The notes below the pieces were generated by a model that ran no database searches, had not been told where the DNA came from, and worked only from the letters and a program-made list of their open reading frames with translations. A program made the position numbers and the translations under genes. A DNA stretch of 35,089 bases from Treponema sp. (lineage in GTDB: Bacteria > Spirochaetota > Spirochaetia > Treponematales > Treponemataceae), in contig JAILKS010000046.1 in assembly GCA_024693715.1 (NCBI GenBank), positions 1 to 35,089 of the forward strand. Reading direction: 5' to 3'. Every line of letters begins with the position of its first letter. Position 1 is the first letter of the stretch. Shown piece by piece: positions 25,471 to 33,519 of the stretch.

Positions 25471-26845
25471 TCATCATAGTAACGTCATCATGAAGCTTTC
25501 TGTCACCATTATACTTCATAATCAAATCTACAATATCATCAACAAATTCCTGAGGATCTTTATTAGCACCGGCAATTAATGTCTTTTTATAAATATCTGT
25601 ATCACCAAGCTCTACACCACTTTCATCCATAACTTCAGAAACACCGTCAGTTGCCATAAGAATTGTATCACCGCGGAAAAGTCGTTTTTCCTGAACCGTA
25701 ACATCACCTATATCAAGAATTCCGACAAGAGAGGCATTTGAAGTTAAAGGTTTAATTCTGTATCCGTCTGGTGATGGCGACAAAATAATTGGATCTGACA
25801 TGGAAGCATTGATATAACGGATTCTCATCTTTTCTATGTCGACGATTCCAAGGAACAATACCGTATATTTATCCTGCAGATGCATTCCCTTAATAGCTTT
25901 ATCTACAGCATGAATTACGCTGATTAAATCTTCTTTATTCTGAATAATTTTTACGGTATTCATTACAAGACCCATGATAAGAGCTGCAGGAAGACCCTTT
26001 CCAGAAACGTCACCAAGCATAAGAAGAGTTCTGTTTTTATCAATAGGAAGAATAGAAAAATAATCGCCCGATACGTTTACAAGCGGTCTGAAGTATGTCG
26101 CAATCTTCAATTTATTAAGATTAGGGATTTTTTGAGGCAAGAATGACTGTTGTGTTTCGGCAAGCTGCTGCCATTCCTTTGTTGTAGCCGCAATTTCTGA
26201 CAAAGTAGAGATAGTTCGTGTACGAATGATAAAACGTTTATATTCTTCCATTAACTGGTCATAAATACTAAGATCAAAAAGTCTCGTATAATTACAGAAA
26301 ACGAAAAGATGCATTTTCTCTATACAAAGGAAAAATCCACGTGCTTTTTTTATTCTGGAAGTAACACCAAGATGTCGGTCAAAGAAGAAGAATCCATCTA
26401 TCCAGCTTTCAGGAAAGTTCTGTGCAATTTTACTACGAACCGATTCCGAAGTTGTCATCTTATTAGGACTGTTATAAAGGATGTAATTTTTCGAACGGTC
26501 GATGAGAAGTACACCACAGTCTCCCTTTAATTCAAGACATTCAGAAATAGCAGTATAAAAATCATCCAGTGTATAACAGAATCGCAGTTTATCAATAAAA
26601 TTCTTTATTACGAGAGTTTCACCAGATTCAAGAGTCTGAAACCTGATTTTTTTCATAAGATGTGTTTTTAATCTGTTACAAAAGAAAAGAATTGCAACAA
26701 AAATTCCGGCACATATTCCTGCAGTATAAATAGACGGAACAGAAGCATCCCTACGTGGTATTAAGAACATGCTCAAGAGAATAAATAAAACAACTGCTGT
26801 CAGCAAAATGCCGATATTTACAATTTTCTTCCGGGTTTTATACAT
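25451..26845 (-). CDS. Membrane PP2C (SpoIIE/RsbU-type) phosphatase
   Basis: The 464-aa protein has two N-terminal membrane helices (about 9-29 and 40-57), a sensor region (about 75-205) without a motif I recognise, a short coiled linker, and a SpoIIE domain (about 235-464). Motifs are SGDYFS (259-264), GDVSGKG (278-284), ATDG (398-401) and HDD (452-454), so the main metal ligands are present, though the second Asp of the usual GDxxD-type motif is Ser264. It heads the phosphatase-phosphatase-STAS operon. The SD is GAGG, 4-5 nt before the ATG. No convincing promoter was found in the 100 bp after dnaJ, so part of the transcription may come from the chaperone operon. Confidence 0.88.
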   Translation of the reverse strand: MYKTRKKIVNIGILLTAVVLFILLSMFLIPRRDASVPSIYTAGICAGIFVAILFFCNRLKTHLMKKIRFQTLESGETLVIKNFIDKLRFCYTLDDFYTAISECLELKGDCGVLLIDRSKNYILYNSPNKMTTSESVRSKIAQNFPESWIDGFFFFDRHLGVTSRIKKARGFFLCIEKMHLFVFCNYTRLFDLSIYDQLMEEYKRFIIRTRTISTLSEIAATTKEWQQLAETQQSFLPQKIPNLNKLKIATYFRPLVNVSGDYFSILPIDKNRTLLMLGDVSGKGLPAALIMGLVMNTVKIIQNKEDLISVIHAVDKAIKGMHLQDKYTVLFLGIVDIEKMRIRYINASMSDPIILSPSPDGYRIKPLTSNASLVGILDIGDVTVQEKRLFRGDTILMATDGVSEVMDESGVELGDTDIYKKTLIAGANKDPQEFVDDIVDLIMKYNGDRKLHDDVTMMIAKVGY

Positions 26846-26933
26846 AGATACCTCAAATTATACTACTACTATTCTATCATATAATCGGCAAAAAATGGGA
26901 AAAAATTGAAGAAACTTAATAAAAATCTTAATA

Positions 26934-26951
26934 CGGCAGATAATACTACCG
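26934..26951 (-). terminator. Weak hairpin at the end of dnaJ
   Basis: On the minus strand CGGTAG (which includes the dnaJ stop) pairs with CTGCCG around TATTAT. It is followed by an imperfect T-rich stretch (TATTAAGATTTTTATT). At only 6 bp it would be a leaky terminator at best, so readthrough into the phosphatase operon is possible. Confidence 0.35.
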
Positions 26952-28085
26952 CTCAAGCTGTGAAAGAGGCATAAGCGACGGTGATGAAGTCGGATTTTCT
27001 GCTTCCATAAAGGCTTTTAAAAGATCCTTTTGTTTTGACGAAAGATGATCAGGAATCTGTACCATAATCTTAACATAAAGATCACCTTTTCTTATAGAAC
27101 CGGAAACAGGAACGCCTTCTCCCTTTATTCTTAAAAGCTTACCGTTTGGCGTACCATCCGGAATTTTTATAGAGATTTTTTTATCATCAAGACCTGTCAA
27201 TGTAAGCTCACAACCCAAAGCAGCCTGTGACATTGAAACAGGAACCGCACAATATAAATCATTTTCTGAACGCTCAAAATAAGGATGAGAATCAACATGT
27301 AAAATTACAACAAGATCTCCGGCAGGACCACCATTTTCACCGGCATCACCCTGACCATGAATTACAAGTCGTTTTCCATTATCAACGCCTGCAGGAATCT
27401 TAAGAGAAACCATTTTATTTTTTTCTTTAATGCCGGTTCCACGACAGCTTGAACAAGGCTTATCTATTACAGAGCCTTTTCCACGACAAGTTGGACAAGT
27501 CTGTTGAATTGAGAAGAAGCCGTTGCCCTGACGAATCTGTCCTGCTCCACCACACGATGGACAGGTCTTTTTACTTGAACCTGCCTCTCCACCGGAACCT
27601 TTACAGACATCACAAACTTCATTATGTTTAAAGTGGATATCGGCACTCGTTCCGTAAACAGCATCCTTGAATTTTATATGAAGATCATATCTTAAACTTG
27701 CACCTGCAGCAGGACCTCTTCTGGAACTTCTTGAACCTCCACCAAATCCGCCACCAAAAATACTTTCAAAAATATCAGAAAAAGAACTTCCGGCTCCACC
27801 AAAAAGATCGCTGAAATCATGGAAGGCATGAGAATATCCTCCGCCTCCAGCTCCCATTCCATCAAGACCGGCAAAACCGTACTGATCATAAATAGGACGT
27901 TTTTGTTCATCAGAAAGAATTTCGTATGCTTCTGTTGCTTCCTTGAATTTTTCTTCTGCTTCCTTATCTCCGGGATTTCTGTCCGGATGATATTTTACAG
28001 CAAGCTTTCTGTATGCTTTCTTAATAGTGTCCTGATCTGCACTCTTATCTATTCCAAGTACTTCATAATAGTCACGTTTTGCCAT
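26946..28085 (-). CDS. dnaJ: Chaperone protein DnaJ
   Basis: The 379-aa class A J-protein has the J-domain with HPD (33-35), a Gly/Phe-rich linker (about 74-125) and four CxxCxGxG zinc motifs (about 158-214: [33 protein letters not shown]). The C-terminal substrate-binding and dimerisation domains follow. It delivers clients to DnaK and stimulates its ATPase. The SD is AGGA. It is the third gene of grpE-dnaK-dnaJ, separated from dnaK by 100 bp with a stable hairpin. Confidence 0.97.
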   Translation of the reverse strand: MAKRDYYEVLGIDKSADQDTIKKAYRKLAVKYHPDRNPGDKEAEEKFKEATEAYEILSDEQKRPIYDQYGFAGLDGMGAGGGGYSHAFHDFSDLFGGAGSSFSDIFESIFGGGFGGGSRSSRRGPAAGASLRYDLHIKFKDAVYGTSADIHFKHNEVCDVCKGSGGEAGSSKKTCPSCGGAGQIRQGNGFFSIQQTCPTCRGKGSVIDKPCSSCRGTGIKEKNKMVSLKIPAGVDNGKRLVIHGQGDAGENGGPAGDLVVILHVDSHPYFERSENDLYCAVPVSMSQAALGCELTLTGLDDKKISIKIPDGTPNGKLLRIKGEGVPVSGSIRKGDLYVKIMVQIPDHLSSKQKDLLKAFMEAENPTSSPSLMPLSQLER

Positions 28086-28135
28086 GGTTTAATTCCTGAT
28101 TAAAACAAGTCGGTAAACTCTCATTACAGTATATA

Positions 28136-28186
28136 GTAAACTCTAAACAATTCTGCGTTTAGCAGAATTGTTCTTAACGAGTTTGC
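28136..28186 (-). other. dnaK-dnaJ intergenic RNA hairpin
   Basis: An 11-bp perfect stem (AACAATTCTGC 28146-28156 with GCAGAATTGTT 28162-28172, loop 5 nt) sits inside an outer 8-bp stem (GTAAACTC 28136-28143 with GAGTTTGC 28179-28186, one G-T pair). It begins at the dnaK stop codon. GTAAACTCT is repeated directly at 28113-28121. There is no U-run, so it is more likely an mRNA stabiliser, processing site or attenuator than a full terminator. Confidence 0.6.
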
Positions 28187-30147
28187 TATTTCTCATCCTT
28201 AACTTCATACTCTACATCATCTGCATTGCCTTTGTCAAAGCCTGATGCACCGCCTGTAGAGCCAGCCCCTGCATCGGAACCTGTATTATCTCCATCTCCT
28301 GGATTTGGACCTGCGCCCTGTGCACCAGCCGCACCCTGCTGCTTGTAAAGTTCTTCTGCTATCTTATAAGATGCCTGTTTCAAGGCTTCTGTTTTAGATT
28401 TTATTTCTTCTGTGTTATCGCCCTGCATTGCCTGTTTAAGTGCTGCAACTGCATCTTCAACCTTCTGCTTTTCTGCTCCATCAATTTTATCACCAAGATC
28501 TTTAATTGATTTTTCTGTAGCATAAATCAAGCTGTCAGCTTCATTGCGTGCATCAACCCCTTCACGTTTAGCCTTATCTGCAGCGGCATTTGCTTCTGCA
28601 TCTTTTACCATCTTTTCAATTTCTGCATCAGAAAGTCCTGAAGAAGATGTAATCTGAATATGCTGTTCCTTACCGGTACCAAGATCCTTTGCTGATACAT
28701 GTACAATACCGTTTGCATCAATATCAAAGGTAACTTCAATCTGTGGAACACCACGAGGAGCGGCTGGAATACCAACCAAGTCAAAACGTCCAAGTGTTCT
28801 GTTCTGATCTGCCATTTCTCGTTCACCCTGCAATACATGGATAGAAACTGCAGTCTGTCCATCAGCAGCTGTAGAGAATATCTGACTCTTCTTTGTAGGG
28901 ATTGTTGTATTTCTAGCAATGAGTTTTGTCATTACACCACCCATTGTTTCAATACCGAGTGAAAGTGGAGTTACATCAAGAAGAAGAACATCCTTAACAT
29001 CACCACCAAGTACACCACCCTGAATAGCGGCTCCTACTGCAACTGCTTCATCAGGATTTACTGCACGGCTTCCTTCCTTACCAAAGATTGATTTAACAAC
29101 TTCCTGAACCTTTGGCATACGAGATGAACCACCAACAAGAAGAACTTCATCAATCTTATCTGCAGTGATTCCTGCATCAGCAAGTGCTTTACGGCAAGGT
29201 TCCTTTGTTCTTTCAAAAAGAGCATCTGTCATCTGTTCGAACTGTGCACGAGTAAGAGATTTCTGTAAGTGCTTTGGACCAGTTGCATCTGCAGTAATAA
29301 AAGGAAGATTAATATCTGTTGTAGTCTGATTTGAAAGACTGATTTTTGCATTTTCTGCTGCTTCACGAAGACGCTGCATTGCCATAGGATCCTTTGAAAG
29401 ATCTATGCCTGTGTCCTTTTTGAATTCGTCAACGAGCCAGTTGATGATTACACGGTCCCAGTCATCACCACCAAGATGTGTATCACCGTTTGTAGATTTA
29501 ACTTCAAATACACCGTCACCAAGTTCGAGAATAGAAATATCGAATGTACCGCCACCAAGGTCATATACAGCGATTGTCTTTTCTTTATCTGAATCTTTGT
29601 TGAAACCGAATGCTAAAGAAGCAGCTGTAGGTTCGTTGATGATTCGTTTTACATCAAGACCTGCAATTTTACCGGCATCCTTTGTTGCCTGACGCTGAGC
29701 ATCGTTGAAGTAAGCCGGTACAGTAATAACAGCTTCTGTTACTTCCTGACCAAGATAATCTTCTGCGGTCTTCTTCATCTTCTGAAGAATGAAAGCTGAG
29801 ATTTCCTGTGGTGAATACTGTTTTTTATTTCCGCCTTCTTCTATTTCTACACGACAATCAGAACCATTATCAATAACTGAATATGGAAGCTTTGTTGCTT
29901 CTCCCTGAAGCTCAGCATATCTATGACCGATAAGTCGTTTTACTGAATATACTGTATTTTTTGGATTTGTTACCATCTGGTTTTTAGCAGGAGATCCTAC
30001 GATTCTGTCCCCTTTAGATGTAAAACCTACAATGGATGGAGTTGTTCTTCCACCTTCTGCATTCTGAATTACAACAGGTTCACCGTTTTCCATTACGGCT
30101 ACACAAGAGTTTGTTGTTCCCAAGTCAATTCCTATAATCTTACCCAT
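28186..30147 (-). CDS. dnaK: Chaperone protein DnaK (Hsp70)
   Basis: The 653-aa Hsp70 has the ATPase signatures [19 protein letters not shown] near the N-terminus, [19 protein letters not shown] and [18 protein letters not shown]. The substrate domain and helical lid follow, then a Gly/Ala/Asp-rich tail ending in EYEVKDEK. The ATG at 30147 is preferred over the in-frame GTG three codons upstream because AGAGG lies 8 nt before the ATG, and the GTG is embedded in that SD. It works with GrpE (upstream) and DnaJ (downstream) in the cytoplasm. Confidence 0.98.
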   Translation of the reverse strand: MGKIIGIDLGTTNSCVAVMENGEPVVIQNAEGGRTTPSIVGFTSKGDRIVGSPAKNQMVTNPKNTVYSVKRLIGHRYAELQGEATKLPYSVIDNGSDCRVEIEEGGNKKQYSPQEISAFILQKMKKTAEDYLGQEVTEAVITVPAYFNDAQRQATKDAGKIAGLDVKRIINEPTAASLAFGFNKDSDKEKTIAVYDLGGGTFDISILELGDGVFEVKSTNGDTHLGGDDWDRVIINWLVDEFKKDTGIDLSKDPMAMQRLREAAENAKISLSNQTTTDINLPFITADATGPKHLQKSLTRAQFEQMTDALFERTKEPCRKALADAGITADKIDEVLLVGGSSRMPKVQEVVKSIFGKEGSRAVNPDEAVAVGAAIQGGVLGGDVKDVLLLDVTPLSLGIETMGGVMTKLIARNTTIPTKKSQIFSTAADGQTAVSIHVLQGEREMADQNRTLGRFDLVGIPAAPRGVPQIEVTFDIDANGIVHVSAKDLGTGKEQHIQITSSSGLSDAEIEKMVKDAEANAAADKAKREGVDARNEADSLIYATEKSIKDLGDKIDGAEKQKVEDAVAALKQAMQGDNTEEIKSKTEALKQASYKIAEELYKQQGAAGAQGAGPNPGDGDNTGSDAGAGSTGGASGFDKGNADDVEYEVKDEK

Positions 30148-30177
30148 TTTTATCACCTCTCAATATTATTTACTATT

Positions 30178-30774
30178 TTAAGCTTTTGGAACTCTCACCA
30201 TTACTTTAGCATGTCTTATAACTTTATCCTTGAGCTTGTATCCCTTAAGATAAACCTGAGCTAAAGTTTCCTTTTCGGCATTTTCATCTTCCTGCCGACC
30301 GATTGCCTCATGCTCTTCAGGATTAAATTCATCACCTTCTGCTCCATACGCTGTCAATCCATATTTTTCTTCGAGCATTTTTACAAGATTGCAGTTAATC
30401 ATTTTAATGCCTTCTGCAATTGATTTTACATCTGTCGCAGTTGCAGCAGCATCAACAGTCCTGTCAAAATTATCAAGACTTTCAAGCAAATCTTCAAGCA
30501 ACGATGCATTGGCATAAGTAACTGCATCATCCTTCTGCTGTATCATTCTCTTACGCCAGTTGTCATTTTCAGCAGCCTTATAAAGCATCTGATTCTTTAA
30601 ATCAGCAATTTCTTTTTCAAGCGCTTCAATTTTTTCTTCCGGTGTAAGCTCTTTTTCTTCTGATTCAGCCGGCTCAGCTTCAGATGACGCTTCTTCGCCT
30701 TCTACAGCCTGATTTTCAGCATTATCTTCTGCCTCTGCTTCCATCTCTTCTGTTTTCTGATTTTCTTCAGCCAT
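30178..30774 (-). CDS. grpE: Nucleotide exchange factor GrpE
   Basis: The 198-aa protein has a long acidic N-terminal region (about 1-45) and a coiled coil (KIEALEKEIADLKNQMLYKA). The GrpE core follows (NWRKRMIQQKD; LLESLDNFDR; YGAEGDEFNPEEHEAIG) and ends VIRHAKVMVRVPKA. It releases ADP from DnaK. The ATG at 30774 is chosen over the GTG just before it because AGGA then lies 7 nt upstream. It is the first gene of the chaperone operon, with a promoter at 30808-30837. Confidence 0.96.
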   Translation of the reverse strand: MAEENQKTEEMEAEAEDNAENQAVEGEEASSEAEPAESEEKELTPEEKIEALEKEIADLKNQMLYKAAENDNWRKRMIQQKDDAVTYANASLLEDLLESLDNFDRTVDAAATATDVKSIAEGIKMINCNLVKMLEEKYGLTAYGAEGDEFNPEEHEAIGRQEDENAEKETLAQVYLKGYKLKDKVIRHAKVMVRVPKA

Positions 30775-30807
30775 CACAAAATCCTTATTTTATTATTATC
30801 ATCTTTA

Positions 30808-30837
30808 AAATTACTGATTTTGAAGAGTAATCGTCAA
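30808..30837 (-). promoter_or_regulatory. Promoter of grpE-dnaK-dnaJ
   Basis: On the minus strand TTGACG (30832-30837) and TAATTT (30808-30813) are 18 bp apart, the same box pair as at lemA. I found no CIRCE inverted repeat between this promoter and grpE, nor a classical sigma32 CTTGAA/CCCCAT pattern. The remainder of 30838-30911 is AT-rich without a recognised signal. Confidence 0.5.
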
Positions 30838-30911
30838 CAAAAATTTAAAATTTTTTTCAATTAGAAAAGAAAAATTAATGAGAAAAAAACAGATTTATTC
30901 AATAATTTTGA

Positions 30912-31970
30912 TTATTCCTGACGAAAATCTATGACCCGCTTGCAGGCTGTATCATCAAAAATGGAAATACCATAAAAGGAACCGTCAACATCAGGATTAC
31001 GGGCAATATAATAAAAATCTTTTTCACATTTTCCAAGTGGAGTTAAACAGCCGTCACAATCAGAAACTATACCAGAAATCTTTTCTTCATCCGTATCATA
31101 TTTTATAAAACAAAGATTTCCGCGAACCTGCGAAGGTAAAATCAGCTGATTACCGTACAAAAAACCATAACCGGAAAAACATTCAAACCGCCACGGAAGA
31201 TTTTTGTCCATCATAAGAGAACGTACAAATTTAACAGTTCCATTCAAATAAAATCTGTACAATACCGGCGACGATTTTTCATTACCGCTCAAAAAAGCAT
31301 AAACTTCATTTTCATTTACTTTTATCAACCGTAAAAAATCACCATTCTTTTCCATTGAATAACAATTTTTTATACTGTCGCGGGTAATATAAAACACATT
31401 ATGAGTTTTGTTATCACGTGTTCCTCCCGCAATACAAATTCCGTTTTCTGTAAAAAAACTATCAGAAATAAAAATATCAATTTTACCGGACCACAATTTT
31501 TTCAGTAAAATCTTTTCCTTACCGATGTAATTAATTTTATAAAAATCAAATTCAAAGCCGTTGTCATCAACATAATTATCTTTTTGAGAAAGAACAAAAT
31601 TCTTATTTAAATATGCAAGACGCCCCTCGAGAGGAACCTGGGTCGTAACTCTGCCGTTTGAATTAACCTGAAGAAGCATCTCATTATTCTGATCCCATGC
31701 AAGAAAACATCCTCCGTTTTTAGAAGGAGCAACAGCCTTTCGGGTAAAATGAGATGATGCTTTATTAATTCCGTAATCTTTAACATACAACGGAGAATTA
31801 TCAAGATTAAAGGTATATACATTTCCACCGACAGCAAACACGCTTACCGGAGGATAATTTTCCTTTTTTGAGGAGCATGAAATAATCAGACAACAGAACA
31901 AAAAAAACGCCGCAAGTGGTTTAAAACCTGCGGCATTTCTTATACTCATTTTATTGAGCAATTTAAACAT
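30912..31970 (-). CDS. Lipoprotein, possibly beta-propeller-like
   Basis: The 352-aa protein has a lipoprotein signal peptide with a long basic n-region and lipobox LIISC (Cys32). The rest is beta-rich with recurring strand pairs (VSVFAVGGNVYTFNLD; GGCFLAWDQNNEMLLQVNSNG; NGICIAGGTRDNKTHNVFYIT; FYYIARNPDVDGSFYGISIFD) suggesting a propeller-like fold. I do not recognise a family. The ATG shares one base (TAATG) with the stop of the preceding lipoprotein gene, so translation is coupled. Unusually, codons about 13-24 form a complete intrinsic-terminator structure (31900-31934). Confidence 0.75.
   Translation of the reverse strand: MFKLLNKMSIRNAAGFKPLAAFFLFCCLIISCSSKKENYPPVSVFAVGGNVYTFNLDNSPLYVKDYGINKASSHFTRKAVAPSKNGGCFLAWDQNNEMLLQVNSNGRVTTQVPLEGRLAYLNKNFVLSQKDNYVDDNGFEFDFYKINYIGKEKILLKKLWSGKIDIFISDSFFTENGICIAGGTRDNKTHNVFYITRDSIKNCYSMEKNGDFLRLIKVNENEVYAFLSGNEKSSPVLYRFYLNGTVKFVRSLMMDKNLPWRFECFSGYGFLYGNQLILPSQVRGNLCFIKYDTDEEKISGIVSDCDGCLTPLGKCEKDFYYIARNPDVDGSFYGISIFDDTACKRVIDFRQE
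31900..31934 (-). terminator. Terminator-like hairpin plus U8 inside the lipoprotein coding sequence
   Basis: On the minus strand GCCGCA pairs with TGCGGC, with an inner GGTT/AACC helix and an ACT bulge, followed by G and eight T. It begins about 35 nt downstream of the preceding gene's stop and lies within the signal-peptide codons. There is no intergenic space for a terminator, so this may act as an attenuator between the two genes. Confidence 0.6.
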
Positions 31971-32953
31971 TATCTTTCTCTGATATTTTCGTAAACCTTA
32001 TTGAAATATGGAGAAAGAACAATTTCTTCTGCAAGAACAATATTCTTCTTTGCATCTGCAAGATACTCATTGATTGCAGCCTTTCTCTTAGAAGAACTGT
32101 AGAAATAGCGTACTGCGTAATAATCTTTTACGATTGTATAAAGACCAGAAGTTGTCCAGTCGATACGATCTGAATTAGAATCAATATCCCAACCATAAAG
32201 ATTATAAACCCACCATACTACCTTTGTACAATACCAGGTATAAGTATCTGCCTTTGTAACAACATTAAAGATATTTACAGTGTTCTTAAAGAATCCGTAT
32301 TCCATATTTTTATTATCCATTCGGCAATACTGATCCATATAATTCTGAGCATAATCAAGCTTTGATTTTGTTATAGAATATTTTGGATTAAGAACACATG
32401 CATTTACCTTACCCCGCCAATCATTCGGGCTTTCATAACCTGCACCCTTTGTAACTGCAGTTTCAAGACAAAGACCATCTTCATTGTATTTGTCATATTT
32501 ATCTAAATCTAAAACAGCACCATGGTAATAAGAACCAGGTAATGTTTTTGGTGATACCCAGTCAATTACAGTTCCAACCAGATCATCTGTTCCACCGGAA
32601 ATATAAACAGCGCCATCAACATTGAAAGGCATATCTGTCATTTTCGGATATTTGCTTGAACCAGATTTTCCACTGCTTGCACGTGCGCTTGCAAATCTTG
32701 CTGATTCTGATGCCATCGAAGTGCCATACTTTGCATCAAATTCCTGCATTACAGCAACTTCATCATCTGTACCGAGAGCCTGCATTACTTTTTCAAAATC
32801 TGCATCTACTTCAGCATTCCATGCATCAACATCTTCCGGCTCTACACCAGCATCGATTACAGAAAGCTTGCTCTCTGAATTGTAAGCAATATTCTTTGTA
32901 CATCCTGCAAAAAGAATTGCTCCCATAGCAACAAAAAGATAAATTCTTCTCAT
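31970..32953 (-). CDS. Lipoprotein with permuted NlpC/P60 (YiiX/C92-like) papain-fold domain
   Basis: The 327-aa protein has lipobox LFAGC (Cys18), an acidic helical stretch (about 30-90), then a domain with the order expected of circularly permuted NlpC/P60 proteins. This consists of a GAVYISG strand (about 114-120), a His in SYYHGAVLDLD (His144), a core including CLETAVTKGAGY (162-173), and the Cys-helix WYCTKVVWWVYN (Cys242). Such YiiX-like enzymes act on peptides, amides or lipids, often at the cell envelope. The substrate here is unknown. The SD is AAGGAGA and the promoter is at 33006-33033. It is translationally coupled to the next lipoprotein. Confidence 0.72.
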   Translation of the reverse strand: MRRIYLFVAMGAILFAGCTKNIAYNSESKLSVIDAGVEPEDVDAWNAEVDADFEKVMQALGTDDEVAVMQEFDAKYGTSMASESARFASARASSGKSGSSKYPKMTDMPFNVDGAVYISGGTDDLVGTVIDWVSPKTLPGSYYHGAVLDLDKYDKYNEDGLCLETAVTKGAGYESPNDWRGKVNACVLNPKYSITKSKLDYAQNYMDQYCRMDNKNMEYGFFKNTVNIFNVVTKADTYTWYCTKVVWWVYNLYGWDIDSNSDRIDWTTSGLYTIVKDYYAVRYFYSSSKRKAAINEYLADAKKNIVLAEEIVLSPYFNKVYENIRER

Positions 32954-33005
32954 GAAATCTCCTTTTTAAGACTAATACTAAAAAAGCAAAAGTCTTATAT
33001 GTTTA

Positions 33006-33033
33006 ATTGTAACAGAAGATTTAAGAATTGCAA
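33006..33033 (-). promoter_or_regulatory. Promoter of the lipoprotein pair
   Basis: On the minus strand TTGCAA (33028-33033) and TACAAT (33006-33011) are separated by 16 bp, about 50 bp before the start codon. Confidence 0.5.
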
Positions 33034-33077
33034 TTAATTTCTTTTTATCTTTGAAAAATTATTCCCTGAAGATGATG

Positions 33078-33106
33078 TTGAACGTAACATCTTTTTTTTC
33101 TATAAT
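33078..33106 (+). promoter_or_regulatory. Promoter of the 33113 gene, leaderless type
   Basis: TTGAAC (33078-33083) and a perfect TATAAT (33101-33106) are separated by 17 bp, and the 6 bases GTCCGC lead to the ATG. A small GATGTT/AACATC hairpin with a T8 run (33074-33099) overlaps the -35 and spacer. Confidence 0.7.
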
Positions 33107-33112
33107 GTCCGC

Positions 33113-33517
33113 ATGACAGATATTGGTAAATTTTTAAGTGATGTAGAAAAAATCAAAAAGCATGAAAGACAGAACAATAACGGAAAATGTGATTATAATA
33201 GAATAAAAAATAATCTCCGTAATCTTTTTGAACGCGCAACATCCTGTCCCATAGGATTACCAGGTTCTATTTTTGAATATTGGGAAAATACATATGTTTT
33301 AAATAGTACAGATTTATCTTATGAACCAAGTTCTGATAATATCGCAAAGCTTGGTGCATTTCTTGCATTTTTAGACAACAGCGATGAAGACCAGGATTTA
33401 ATTACAGCTGAAGACTGGCAGAAATTAGGCCGCCTTGTAAACTACGAAGCCGAAGACCTTCCTGTTGATATTCTTCAGGAGCTTATGATGGTGCTTGTTT
33501 CTAAGGGAGCATATTAA
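33113..33517 (+). CDS. Small soluble protein of unknown function
   Basis: The 134-aa product has no signal peptide or membrane helix. The N-terminal third is basic and helical (FLSDVEKIKKHERQNNNGKC). The rest is acidic, with AKLGAFLAFLDNSDEDQDLITAEDWQKL and a C-terminal DILQELMMVLVSKGAY helix. I recognise no family. It is read from a promoter abutting its ATG with no SD, and it lies 2 bp before a radical SAM gene that uses TTG as its start, so the two are probably translationally coupled and functionally linked. Confidence 0.7.
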   Translation: MTDIGKFLSDVEKIKKHERQNNNGKCDYNRIKNNLRNLFERATSCPIGLPGSIFEYWENTYVLNSTDLSYEPSSDNIAKLGAFLAFLDNSDEDQDLITAEDWQKLGRLVNYEAEDLPVDILQELMMVLVSKGAY

Positions 33518-33519
33518 TT

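Noticed and set aside
26857..26862. TATAAT 11 nt upstream of the 464-aa phosphatase gene as another leaderless promoter
   Set aside because: No -35 box at 16-18 bp, and the gene has a GAGG SD that such a start would cut through.
30138..30156. GTG at 30156 as the dnaK start
   Set aside because: The GTG overlaps the AGAGGTGAT SD itself; the ATG at 30147 has the proper 8-nt spacing and matches the family N-terminus.
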